DNA of 64,000 nucleotides from Riptortus pedestris. Taxonomy: Eukaryota > Arthropoda > Insecta > Hemiptera > Alydidae. This document shows positions 11,061 through 20,745 of this stretch, piece after piece. Position 1 is the first letter of the stretch; the number at the start of each line of letters is the position of its first letter. The position numbers were made by a program, and so were the translations under genes. The notes below the pieces were generated by a model, which was not told the origin of the DNA, ran no database searches, and was given only the letters and a program-made list of their open reading frames with translations. The stretch covers positions 95,582,001-95,646,000 of the forward strand of contig CM032233.1 of NCBI GenBank assembly GCA_019009955.1. The letters are read 5' to 3'.

Positions 11061-12179
11061 ACTGCATTTTAGAATTAATTTTACTGTGACAAAACAATTT
11101 TGCAACACAGTAGATTATTATAAGGGATTAGAAAGGAAAATCACCTCTGTTGAGACTATGGCTATAAAAGGTAAAGAGCAAAAAACACTACTTTCCATAA
11201 ACGTTTCCCACTAGAAAAACCGTGAAGATTACTCATATTTATCCAGTATATATTGGTTCCTTCAACGACGTAGGTGTGTTCACTTATGGAGACTGTATTT
11301 TCCGGGCATCCACCGACTGAGCCTCTGGTTCAATTGTTATAAATGTTGACAAAACTTGAACTGCTTTGAATAAATGAATTTATTTTTGAATTTCCTAAGG
11401 AAACCAAATTTTGATTTATTTTTGGTCTGACTTGGTGGGGAGATTCCTTCATTCCCTTTGCATTAGTAGAAAGGTTTATGCCGTTGAAGAGTATATTGGG
11501 AAGAGATAAAGAGACTTGTGGAAGGGTTACGGAGGAGAATAGGGGGCGGGTTGGACGGGTGAAGGTTGTACTATTCCTTATTTGGGTATTGATCGAGAGC
11601 TAATGAAGAAGGTTTGGTAGTTTGACGCCCCCCCCCCCCAGCCAGGCAGGCAATGTGTTGGGGGAAAGAAAGGGTGGCCCGGCCCATCGACTCGCTGTCT
11701 CTACCTCCTCATCTCTTATTCCTTCACCAATTTCCCTCATCTCTGCGAGGGGAGTTACTCGCCCCCAACCTTCCCTCTAACCATCACTCCCAGAAGCGAG
11801 AGGTAGAAAGGGTTTCAGTAAATAATAAAGCAGTGGATATGTATCAGTGGCCTCATATCTGACGATGCATCCCCCCTCCTGCGTATAACACATATTCACG
11901 TGTCTTCACTCCTCCACACCCGTCCATCCACCTAAACTCCCCCAACCATTATTTCGCAACTAAAATCGCTTAGCTTCATATTAAAAGGTGTTAAGAAATA
12001 TCTCCTAACGGAAACTATTACTAGTAAACTATGGTTATTTCCATACTCCTTAAACTTATGGAGATATCATTTGGAGTAACTCAAAAAAAATCATATTTGA
12101 ATTTCAGAAGAGAGCAATAAGGTTTATATTCAACAGACAGTAGAGAGACTCCTGTAGGCCACTCTTTAAGGATTAAAAA
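11061..12179. other. Unassigned sequence
   Basis: No gene is supported. The 69-codon frame at 11653 sits in a C-rich stretch and resembles nothing. There is a run of 11 C near 11630. Confidence 0.55.
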
Positions 12180-12937
12180 GTACGTCACGCAGGGGCTACG
12201 TAAAACTAAGCAGATTTCCCGCGTGAGGTTTAACAATAGATAAATATATATACTGGTAACACAAACCACCGTTAATATTAAGTGAATAAATACAAACGAT
12301 AATAAGATACCTCCCAATGGGAAGCGTCTGAAATGTAAACAAAAAGTTCTGCCAACTTCCAGCAGGAAAGAAAAACTAATACTGAAGTATAACGTATTAT
12401 TTTGATTTAAAACTATTTACAATAACTTATACTCTAATTTATAATGAAGCAGAATAATTTTTATCTCAATCAATCAAATTTAAGTAGTCCAAAAACTTAA
12501 GGAGGGGGTTACCAGAACATATTTGCATGTATCTCCTATAATAAAGGCGTCTTGAAAACAATATTTGGTATTTAAGCTTCGAAGAATGTGGTTTATTATA
12601 TAACAGAATATTGTTTATGTCACACGAGTAGAAGTGGGGGTTTACTAAAGGCTGAAAACTAAAGAATGCAAAAATCTTGGTTAATATTCAAGATACATAA
12701 TAAACGTATATATGAATATTTATTATTTAATTTGTAATAAGATTTATTCTGTAGACTTGTTCGATCCGACTTATAGTAACGGAGATATTTCGAATTTTCG
12801 AAATTCTCCCCCTGGTCCGATTTCAGCCGTTAACGAACTTGATCTTTCTTTTCACATAAAACGACTAAATATCGAGTTTGGTAACGATCAAACAATAATT
12901 ACGACCGCTAGAGCGGTAACGGACAAATATAAAGATA

Positions 12938-13002
<65 letters not shown>

Positions 13003-13149
13003 ATATATATAAATATACAGTATTGAACGGACCTCATTTTCGTCATCTCCTGGCTAGGATCGATGGACATTTGAAGAACATTTTTGAAAATCGCGTCATG
13101 AGTACGACCTCAATAGCTGATTTCCCTCAAGGGAAATCTGCTAAAAAAT
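12180..13149 (+). mobile_element. Family A element, complete reference copy (A2)
   Basis: The most complete copy. Left end GTCACGCAGGGGCTACGT hairpin, then AAGCAGATTTCCCGCGTG. Then, in order: a body with G run near 12500, a hairpin-forming module (12655-12795), a C-rich block, 'TTAACGAACTTGATCTTTC', 'GACCGCTAGAGCGGTAAC' (itself a 14-bp palindrome), a (TA)n core 12940-13009, and the right block 'CTAGGATCGATGGACATTTG'. It ends with GATTTCCCTCAAGGGAAATC and CTGCTAAAAA. An open frame (12712-13026) translates the module and is seen in other copies, but no known protein is encoded. Confidence 0.85.
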
Positions 13150-13366
13150 AATGACTTTTTCTTTGATACACATGGGTACATAATGCTATTTGTGTAAGAA
13201 GACATTAACTTTTTTTACAGAAATAGTGTAACACATAATCATAAAACTAGATACAAGAATATTCTTCAAACCCCCAACCACAAAAACAAACATTTATAGA
13301 AAAGCGCATCATTTTCAGGAGTATAACTCTTTAATTTACTCCCCGAATGTTACATATAATAAAAAT
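13150..13366. other. Unassigned sequence between repeats
   Basis: Nothing recognisable. Confidence 0.5.
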
Positions 13367-13597
13367 TGTTGTCATACCTTTCGGTGGAGACCGTCGTCAC
13401 TGGCTGATCGTCGAGTACAGCTGGCAAGCGCTTTCGATGCAATGGCTCCATCTTCAAGCCCGTCGTAAAGTTGTACTCAGTACAACAGGCGCTTGCCAGC
13501 TGTACTCGACGATCAGCCAGTGACGATGGTCTCCACCGAAAGGTATGACAACAGTATTATTTATATTGGCGGTTCTAACCCTTTATTTGAATAATAA
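13367..13597 (+). mobile_element. Near-perfect palindromic element D with hammerhead-like motif (copy 1)
   Basis: Arms 13367-13431 and 13489-13553 are inverted copies that I count as identical at 64 of 65 positions, with a 57-bp spacer. A 44-bp tail (…TGGCGGTTCTAACCC) follows the right arm and is shared with the copy at 61679-61857. On the minus strand, the left arm plus spacer reads TTGAAGA-U-GGAGCC … AUC-GAAA-GCGC-UU, resembling a hammerhead core with a self-complementary stem III. Such inverted halves and ribozyme-like cores are known in Penelope-like terminal repeats; the assignment here is inference. Confidence 0.75.
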
Positions 13598-13935
13598 AAA
13601 TTATTCTTTTTTTCTCAAATAAATTTAAGAACTTCAGGTCTGAATGATATTTTTATAAACAAGGTGAATACTATCTAAAATGTTCAGTTATTAAATGAAA
13701 CTACAAAATATTTGTCAAAAAAATCGATCAAGAAATAATTTATGATTTATCCAGAGACAATGGAGGATGAAGTTAATGGATGAAAAGGGGCCAATGGGGA
13801 GGAAATACAGAAATTCTTATTATGTCAGTTATTATGAATTTGATGGAAAAATGGTATATAATAAATCTTATTGCAAATTTAATGTCACATAAATTTTGTT
13901 TTATAAATTATAAAATAATGGATATATTTGCATTG
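13598..13935. other. Unassigned AT-rich sequence
   Basis: No gene; a 74-codon frame at 13780 resembles nothing. Confidence 0.5.
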
Positions 13936-14449
13936 TTAGCAGATTTCCCTGAAGGAAAATCAGCTATTGAGGTTAAAAATTGTCTTCAAATGTTAACCCT
14001 CTAGCGGTCGCAATTTCTGCTTGATCGTTACCAAACTCCATATTTAAACGTTTTATGTAAAAAGAAAGATCAAGTTCGTTAACGGCTGAAACCGGACCAG
14101 TGGGAGGAGGGGGGGTAGAGGGGGAATTGCTCGAAAAAATCGAAATATCTCCGGTACTATACGTCGGGTCGAAAACTTGCATTGAATCAATCGAATTGCA
14201 AATTAAATTTACTCTAAATACTGTTATATACATTTATTCTCTATCATGAATATTAACCGAAATATTTGCATTTTTATTAAGTGTGTGCGGTTAACGGACG
14301 AGATTGGCTAACTTCGGTTCTAGTCGTCAGTTTCCGCCAAAAGTTAGTTTGGCCGTTTTCGTAACTGTTCAGCTCTCGTGAAATTGTAAAATTTCACGTG
14401 GGAAAACTGTTTAGTTTACGCAGCCTCCGCGTGACGGAATTTTTTTTTA
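13936..14449 (-). mobile_element. Family A element, internally shortened (A3)
   Basis: Both termini are present on the minus strand: the AGCAGATTTCCCTGAAGG end at 13939 and the hairpin end (ACGCAGCCTCCGCGTGACGG) at 14418-14437. The microsatellite core is missing and the region near the hairpin end is a variant shared with 22920-22990 and 59390-59462 ('ACGGCCGAACTAGCTTTTGG' type). About 510 bp against about 970 for the complete copy. Confidence 0.8.
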
Positions 14450-15701
14450 GTATTCAGTCTCAGGAAACCCCTACTCCTAATTGTGCGATTTTCACTTCGA
14501 GTAACTCCATCACTGAGCATCTCATATGCAGCAGGTATTTATAAATAGGGAAGCAGGAACAGTAATAAATGGAGAAATGAAACACTCAAAAAACTGAAGT
14601 CATTCATGCAATTTGACATGACGAAACGTTTAGTCAATAAATTTCGAGCAGATGGTTAGGCGGTTGAGAGAAGATGAGGTAGAGAGGAGGGATGAAAGTA
14701 TGGTAAGGGTTGAAGGGGAACAAACTATCGGTCAAAAAGTTCGTTGGGCTGCTGTAAGAGATGAGGAAGGGGGGGGGGGAACAGCTTCAAGGAAAATGAT
14801 AAACTTGGGAGCCATTGATAAAATACATTAATACAGATGAAAGTCGCCTATCCGCCGAAATGGAGGTATGAAAAAATAAAGAGCCCTTCTCTTTTCTAAT
14901 TCCGCCCGCCCCCAAGCCCGAATGTATATCTTTTATGATTATTAATCCCAATGAACAGGGCCGGAGGAAAGTTAACAAACTTTTGGTGGCTCTTTATATT
15001 TGATGTTAGGGGATGGGAGGCCCCCTCTGGGCCCCGCATCCACCTCGCAGAATTAACGGACTGACTAACCGTCGTAAAAAATACCTTCATTAGTTACCAT
15101 CAATACTTAATATATACAGGGACAGGCTCCCACCCGATATTCGCCCGATACCTCGTTACCTCCAGTCTGCCTACCTCTTCACCCTCCCCTCTTCCCTTCT
15201 TTATTGCCTCCAACAGATTGAGTCAAATTAAAAGAGCGTAAATATGCAGGGGGAAAATATGACCTTCTCACCTCTGCCAAGTGATTATGTTGCTGCAGTA
15301 TCCAATATCGAAGATTCTTAGGGCCTTCCAAAATTAAATCATAAATTCGTGATGAGCTGTGGTAAAAAAAAAATCATTATTCGGTCGTAAATATGCGTTG
15401 AAATGTTTGTTTGAGCTATTACTTCTAACGAGGTTATTCGCTGGCTGTGCCTACCGGCACAGTATTTCCGTTATAATTGGATGGAGGGGTGGACCAGTAA
15501 ATAAAAACATAAAAAAGTGTTTTTTCAAACAAAATAATTTATTTTCCTACAATACATTTGAACCTATCAACATAATTATCATATATATTATTTGTACTTG
15601 GTTTTTCTGTAACTTTTGTTTTGTACGTCAAATTATTCGGGAGCAGAGCGATTGATCTCTATACCCGTCATGGATATTAAAATTATATATTTTAAAAGAG
15701 T
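14450..15701. other. Unassigned sequence
   Basis: No gene is supported. A 31-bp stretch at 14810-14840 ('GAGCCATTGATAAAATACAT' onward) recurs almost exactly at 21000-21030, the only sign of a repeat. There is a G run near 14770. Confidence 0.55.
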
Positions 15702-15989
15702 AAAATAAAACAAACGGGGCTCAGGTTGGCCGTGTGAGTAAAGGCGTTGGTCTTAATCTCACGTGGTAGACCTAGAGTGGCGGGTTCTATTCCCGCCCTG
15801 GGCAGTAGTCATTTATTTAGTGACGGACTCGCTAAATAAACTCCTTGAGCCCACCCTGACTAGAAAAGGGTGGTAACCTGTAGATAACCCGTCCCGATTA
15901 GCCATAGTAGCATAAAGTGGACGTAAATAATAATAAACAAAATAATAAAGAACTGAAAGAAATAATAAACGGCTGAAAATAAAACAAAC
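15702..15989 (+). mobile_element. tRNA-derived SINE with 14-bp TSD
   Basis: The body at 15716-15975 starts GGGGCTCAGGTTGGCCGTGT. It contains an RNA polymerase III box A-like TGGCCGTGTGAGTAAAGG and an excellent box B, GGGTTCTATTCCCG (15783-15796), the internal promoter of tRNA-derived SINEs. The unrelated 3' part ends in an AATAAT-rich tail. The 14-bp AAAATAAAACAAAC occurs just before (15702-15715) and just after (15976-15989), so it was inserted by LINE machinery. Related copies: 1219-1352 and 45956-46074. Confidence 0.92.
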
Positions 15990-16410
15990 CGGCTCTCTAT
16001 ACTTTGAATATTTCTACGTTAAATTGTAAAACAGACTTTCATGATCGATTTCAATTTTTTATTTACTATGATAGGGGAACATAATTATTTTGGAAAACCA
16101 GAAGAGAATAAACATTTAGAGTGTATTAAAGAGATTTAATTAATCAAGTTATTTTTAACTAAATAATATAGTGTAATATGACATAGGGACAATTTATCTT
16201 ACGCCCCTCATTCAGAAACTTTGGTGCCAACAAGTATGGCAAAATATTATAATTTGTAACGAGAGTTTCAAAGCATTGGCTCTGAAGTATGAAGCCATAT
16301 TAGCAATAAAAAATTGACCAATTCACCACACAATAGCCTTGTAATCCTATTAAATAAAATATACAAATTGTTTAGTTGCTTTCAATTTAAAAGTGTTCCT
16401 TATGTAAGTG

Positions 16411-16760
16411 ATATATGATAATCACCGTTCCGATTCCGGATCGAAAATTTCATAGAACATAATTTGTAGATATTTTTATGATAAATCAAAAATATCCTAT
16501 ACACTTCTTTTTGAGCTTCTCTTACGTATGTATTAATTTGCAATTTCTTATTTTCCGTCTATTCTAGTCTCCACCCCCTTAGTTGATTTCGATCAAAAGA
16601 TGTAGTGCACAATTAAACTACAAAATAGACCTAAATGTGAAAAGTCTAACATTTTAAGGCTAGTCGTTATGGAGTTATTCGTGATACAGGCGTCGCCTCG
16701 AAACTAGCCAAAATGGGTTAAAGGAGCGTCCAAGCCGTTGAAATCTGAAAACCGGAACTT
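16411..16760 (-). repeat. Family B dispersed repeat
   Basis: Reverse complement shares 'AACGACTAGCC', 'TCGAAATCAACTAAGGGGG' and the 'ATCGAAAATTTCATAGAACA' block with the family B copies listed at 3055. 15990-16410 before it shows nothing recognisable. Confidence 0.6.
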
Positions 16761-17002
16761 TTCTCACTTATAGAACTTATCCTAGAAGGAAGTAAAAAAC
16801 TGGAAAGAATCTCCGCCTGCGTAGTAACATCAAGTTCTTCTGTGTAAATTCCTTTCCTTAGATTTGTCATAGTGGAATTTCCAAAAAGCTGAATTAACTC
16901 TCTTAATTATACAACATGGCAATCTTCATTCTGACTTTTGAATAACGATGAAATTCTAACACCTGTTTACTTGTATGAAACAAAATAATATCCTTCTTAT
17001 TG

Positions 17003-17495
17003 TGTACCCAATATTCGTATATTTTCTTCATAGTTTAATGGCAAGGGTCACAAATAAAAACACCTTTCTTTCCCAGCAAACTTTCTTCACAACTGCCCTA
17101 CATGTTTCGTGGCTTTTCTACCACGTTTTATATATTATTTTCCAATAAAATGTCCTTAAGTTTATTCTCTTTCTTGTCTGTTCGTAAATTATTAAAGGTA
17201 AGAAATCTGTAATTGAGGTTTGTTGAAGCTCCTTTTTTTTTTATATTTATCGCCTGGTCGTCTTTGTCTTCTCTCATTCTCTTGTTATTTTTATTGGTTT
17301 CTAATTTTAATTCCCCACTTGTTAACTTTTGATTCTTTATTAGCCAATTTTCCTCCCAATCGTCCGATAAATTTTTTGAAAAGGAATGGCCCCTGAAGAG
17401 GTGGTAGGTAAACCACGAAACATGTAGGGCAAAGTTTGCGAGGGAAGAAAGGTGTTTTTATTCCTGACCATTACCATTAAACTATCAAGAATATA
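17003..17495 (+). mobile_element. Palindromic element E (copy 1)
   Basis: The left arm 17003-17124 and right arm about 17378-17495 are inverted copies: 'TAGTTTAATGGCAAGGGTCA', 'AACACCTTTCTTTCCC' and 'CCCTACATGTTTCGTGG' on the left recur reversed on the right. The spacer is about 250 bp. The right arm carries the hammerhead-like motif at 17386-17430. Related copies: 34700-35015 and 43500-44075. No protein-coding sequence. Confidence 0.75.
17386..17430 (+). ncRNA. Hammerhead-ribozyme-like motif (best preserved)
   Basis: Order: GCCC (stem I, 5' side), CUGAAGA, one G, GUGG (stem II), an 8-base loop, CCAC, GAAA, CAUG, UA, GGGC (stem I, 3' side). GCCC/GGGC and GUGG/CCAC are fully complementary. 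Stem III would be C-G plus A-U, closed across a self-complementary ACAUGU, so it would be stable only as a dimer. A canonical hammerhead has no base between CUGANGA and stem II; the extra G here is a departure. A second copy (43935-43977) preserves all these parts with one G-U. Activity is unproven. Confidence 0.45.
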
Positions 17496-17817
17496 TTTAA
17501 AAAAATGTGTCAACCAGCAGAAGTTGGCATTAAAAATGCAAAAAAACATACACGGTAACTTTATAAAACTTTGTCTCTCATCCATTATGGCAATCAATAA
17601 TTGTTTTTAATACTAAGTATACTCAAAAACATTTAAACATATTTCTCTAAATCAGTACAGACATACTTCTCCACAGGAGAATTAAAAACTCATATAATAC
17701 ACAGTCTTAGACGCTATGGTAATTTGTCAACAATATCTAATCTTTAACAAGGTAGGCTCTATAAACCTAATACGTGCTATGCCGTAATTAACTGTAATAA
17801 TTTATATATAAAATTAA

Positions 17818-17905
17818 TAAAATGTCCGTCCCGCAGGGGCTGCGAAAAATAAGCAGATTTCCCACGGAATGTTATACAATAGAGAAATCTCCGTACGAGT
17901 GCAAA
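17818..17905 (+). mobile_element. Family A left-end fragment (A4)
   Basis: GTCCGTCCCGCAGGGGCTGC, then AAGCAGATTTCCCACGG and 'TACAATAGAGAAATCTCCGT'. It is absent from the corresponding position of the right arm, so it inserted after the two arms formed or into one arm only. Confidence 0.75.
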
Positions 17906-17914
17906 AATAATAAA

Positions 17915-18060
17915 AATAAGAATAAAACTCCTATGGTACCACACTGTAATGTTGCAGAACACAATTTTGGATTAGACAATTGAAAAGTACACACAAGGAA
18001 CCAAAGTCTGGTAAGAGGAATATTCTAGAAGCCATGTACATATCCAAAGTCCTGGGGAAT
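17915..18060 (+). pseudogene. GIY-YIG endonuclease C-terminal fragment (Penelope-like)
   Basis: Across two frames: Pro-His-Cys-Asn-Val-Ala-Glu-His-Asn-Phe-Gly-Leu-Asp-Asn, a stop, then in a shifted frame Gly-Lys-Arg-Asn-Ile-Leu-Glu-Ala-Met-Tyr-Ile. In Penelope-like and related GIY-YIG proteins the C-terminal part has the pattern 'A-x-x-x-H ... H-x-F-D ... N ... V-L-x-x-E-x-N-x-x-K-R-x-x-x-E-x-x-x-I', which this follows. The catalytic GIY/YIG strand and metal-binding Glu are not visible. Dead copy. Confidence 0.55.
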
Positions 18061-18920
18061 GTAGTTAGTTTTTAAAAAGACTAGGAATTTAAACACCTTA
18101 ATATCGCAAAGTGTTAAATAAATCTGGTAATTAGAGGTAAAGATGGTTCAGGGGTGATATATATTTTTTCTGTAATCGTTGAATAATGGTAGCATTACTA
18201 AACTGAAATGAGTGAAGAAAGTGAAACATTTTGCAATAGAGTGAAGAAAGTAATCACTTTCTTCACAAGTGAACAAAGTGAATTTTCTTCTTAATTAGTA
18301 ATAAGTATAAATTAAAAAATAATTTGAAGTTGGAAATTAAATGCTTTTAAATCTTTCTTAACATTGTAAGAATTTATTTTAACAAAATAAATTGAAATGT
18401 GAATGAATTATTGGTGGAAATAATCAATATATTTTAAAATTTAAATATAATAATAATTACTTTCCTTTTTTATAACCTGCACTTGTTTATAACTGCACTA
18501 CTTCACAATCATCACTAGTTGTTTTATAACTATGCTTATAACCTTTCACAACCATGCTTATAACCTACCAACAACATACCATAATCTTCACAACATCCTA
18601 ATTTTGTTCATATTCTGATTATATCTGATCATGTATTACACGATTACAGAAAATATTAATATTACACTCTTGACAAAAGTAGAATTTACAACTCTCGTGA
18701 AATTACCACACTCGCTTCGCTCGTGTGGGTAAACGTTTCACTCGAGTTGTAAAATGATCTACTTTCGTCACTTGTATAATAAATAACTATATTATTATTC
18801 TGTTAATTGGTTGTTTGACTGTGGATATTTTAAATACCAATTAACCCTTAATTATCTTCTTTTTATTTATTATTTGTGAATATAATCTACGATTTTTATT
18901 ACTTTTATATATAAAATTTT
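18061..18920. other. Spacer between Penelope-like arms, with two hairpins
   Basis: AT-rich with no gene. Inverted repeats: 18241-18266 (GTGAAGAAAGT…ACTTTCTTCAC, 26 bp) with related GAGTGAAGAAAGTGAA just upstream, and 18678-18772 described separately. Unexplained 'TATAACC/TATGCTTATAACC' units recur between 18470 and 18570. Confidence 0.6.
18678..18772. repeat. Long hairpin with CTTCG loop region
   Basis: AAAGTAGAATTTACAACTC … CGTGAAA … ACCACACTCG-CTTCG-CTCGTGTGGGT … CGTTTCACTCGAGTTGTAAA … CTACTTT. The arms are about 42 bp with a few mismatches, and the centre ACACTCGCTTCGCTCGTGT is a strong GC-rich hairpin in AT-rich surroundings. Type unknown. Confidence 0.8.
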
Positions 18921-19058
18921 TTATAGAATTTTTCTCTTACCAGAATTTGGTTCCTTCTGTAATACTTTTAAATTATCTAATCCAAAATTGTGTTCTGCAA
19001 CATTACAGTGATGTACCAAAGCAGTTTTATTCTTGTTATTATTACTTTTAAATATAAA
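18921..19058 (-). pseudogene. GIY-YIG endonuclease C-terminal fragment, right arm
   Basis: The minus frame is uninterrupted from the Helitron boundary at 19058 to TAA at 18923-18921: Lys-Thr-Ala-Leu-Val-His-His-Cys-Asn-Val-Ala-Glu-His-Asn-Phe-Gly, then Asn-Leu-Lys-Val-Leu-Gln-Lys-Glu and Gly-Lys-Arg-Lys-Ile-Leu. It corresponds to the left-arm fragment but without its frameshift, and follows the C-terminal pattern of Penelope-type GIY-YIG nucleases. Its upstream continuation lies beyond the Helitron at 20449-20640. Confidence 0.55.
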
Positions 19059-20396
19059 CTAGCTCAGGTACCCGGCTTCGCCGGGGAATTGATTTGAGGC
19101 TGAATGGTGATGGTATTTTTTTGGCAAGGCTTTACTTTGCACACTATTTTGACATTTACCATCCCATTGTTTAGGGGTTATACCCGTTGTTGGCAATTGT
19201 TAATAATAAAATTAATTTTTTATGTAAGACTTCACTGTCCTCCATATTGTCATATTTCCCGTCTTCTGTGCATTATGCATAGATTTCAGTTATTAAGGAC
19301 AAAATGTTAACGTAGATTTGAATTAATTTTTCCAGGTGAGGTACTTGATAGTTCCAAGTTGGAATGAGTTGTTGAGCATATCAATATTTCAACACAAATT
19401 ACTTGCTCCTCACATTGTTCCTGGAGAAATGTATAAAACAAAAGTTAATCTAAATAACAAAGTAAACAACTTTTGTAATGTGCATGTTTGTCGAAAATCA
19501 AATAGACAATGAAAAATCGCGAATTTTTATTTCAGGCTATCCTCATAACCCCCACTCCATAACCTAAAAATTTTAATATAGCTTATAATCATGGAAGAAT
19601 AAATGATAAGTGACATACCGAGTTAGGTTAAGTTCGGTTCAATCGTTAGTGCCTAATAAAATAGTTGACTCCCGCTTTAGTTTATAGTGTATATCTCGTT
19701 TATACTTTGTTAAAAGGCAAAAATGAATATTACAAAAGTTACTCTGAATAACCAAATAAACAACTTTTGTTATGTGCATATTTGCCGAAACCCCAATAGG
19801 AAACGAAATATCACTATTTTTAATTTCAGACCTCCCTTATAACCCCCACTCCTGCCCGTCCCCAGAAATGTTAGTATGGTTTATTATAAGGAAGGTGTTA
19901 GTGCTAATTCACATACCGAGTTTGGTTTAGTTCGGTTGATTTTTTTGTGCCAAATAAAATTGTTGACTTCCGCTTTAGTTTATAGTGTATATCTCATTTA
20001 TACTTAGGTATACGACAAAAGTGTATATAACAAACGTTACTCCAAATAACAAAATAAACAACTTTTGTTATGTGCATAATTGCCGAAAATGCATTAGGAA
20101 ACGAAATATTGCTATTTTTAATTTCAGCCCTACCTTATAACCCCCAATCCTGTTCGTCCCAGAGAATATTAGTATAGGCTAAAGTCTAAGTTGGGCTAGT
20201 TGTAATATACATACCAAGTTTCATAAAATTAGGTTCACCCGTTTATGCGTGAAAAGGTAACAAACAAACAAACAAACAAATAAACAAACACACACCAAAG
20301 AAACAAAATGCAGTTATGGCGTCTATGACATGTGAAACGAAAAGTTATCGTGAAATTTCTAGAAAAAAATCAATGTACAGACAGAGGTTACAATTT

Positions 20397-20448
<52 letters not shown>
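19059..20448 (-). mobile_element. Non-autonomous Helitron splitting the right arm
   Basis: The minus strand begins TCTATATATA at 20448 and ends with a CCCGGCGAAGCCGGG hairpin, TACCTGAG and CTAG at 19059. This is the classic Helitron layout (5' TC, 3' hairpin then CTRR), inserted between A (complement of 20449) and T (complement of 19058) with no TSD. Removing it rejoins the Penelope-like arm. Internally, units near 19610, 19905 and 20215 ('ACATACCGAGTT…TTAGGTT…TCGGTT') repeat three times and end in an (ACAA)n run at 20262-20285. No Rep/helicase coding. Confidence 0.88.
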
Positions 20449-20745
20449 TTATTACAGTTAATTAATGCATAGCACTTATTAGGGTTATAGAATCTACCTT
20501 ATTGAAGATTAGATATTGTTGACAAATTACCATTGGGTATAAGACTGTGTTTTTATGAGTTTTTTTATGCTCCTGTGGAGAAGTATATTTGTACTGATTT
20601 AGATGAATAAATTTAAAGGATTCCCTTAATGGATGAGAGACAAAATTTTACAAAGTTACTCTGTATGTGTTAATGCCCAGACGGGCGAAACGTCTGCTAG
20701 TTGAAAAAAAAGATAATAAACATAGCTGAGTTGAGACCTTAAGGT
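20449..20745 (-). mobile_element. Penelope-like element, right inverted arm (outer part)
   Basis: Continuation of 18921-19058 beyond the Helitron. On the plus strand 'CAGGAG'-side phrases are reversed relative to 17512-17810. It ends with the hammerhead-like motif and 'GAGACCTTAAGGTCC'. The fragment at 2555-2795 is a third copy of this end. Confidence 0.65.
20658..20694 (+). ncRNA. Hammerhead-like motif, degenerate core
   Basis: GCCC-AGAC-GGGC forms a perfect 4-bp stem II with a tetraloop, followed by GAAA, C, GUC and UGC. The GUC triplet is the preferred hammerhead cleavage site. The upstream conserved heptamer is degraded (GUGUUAA in the position of CUGAUGA), so this copy is probably inactive. 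The related fragment at about 2640-2660 (minus) keeps GAAAC-GUC only. Confidence 0.35.

Larger units (their letters stand above)
17512..18060 (+). mobile_element. Penelope-like element, left inverted arm
   Basis: Reverse-complement match to the right arm (18921-19058 plus 20449-20745), e.g. 'CAATATCTAATCTTTAACAA', 'GTTGCAGAACACAATTTTGG' and 'TTTGTCTCTCATCCAT'. It carries a GIY-YIG-type endonuclease C-terminal fragment (17915-18060), which is why I call it Penelope-like. It is interrupted at 17818-17905 by the left end of a family A element. Arms are clearly diverged, arguing against an assembly artefact. Confidence 0.65.

Noticed and set aside
15716..15810. Possible genuine tRNA gene
   Set aside because: Box A and box B are present but there is no cloverleaf with acceptor stem, and the unit has a SINE tail and a target-site duplication.
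17386..17430. Calling the motif a confirmed hammerhead ribozyme
   Set aside because: An extra base follows the CUGAAGA heptamer and stem III could be only two base pairs in a monomer; kept as 'hammerhead-like'.
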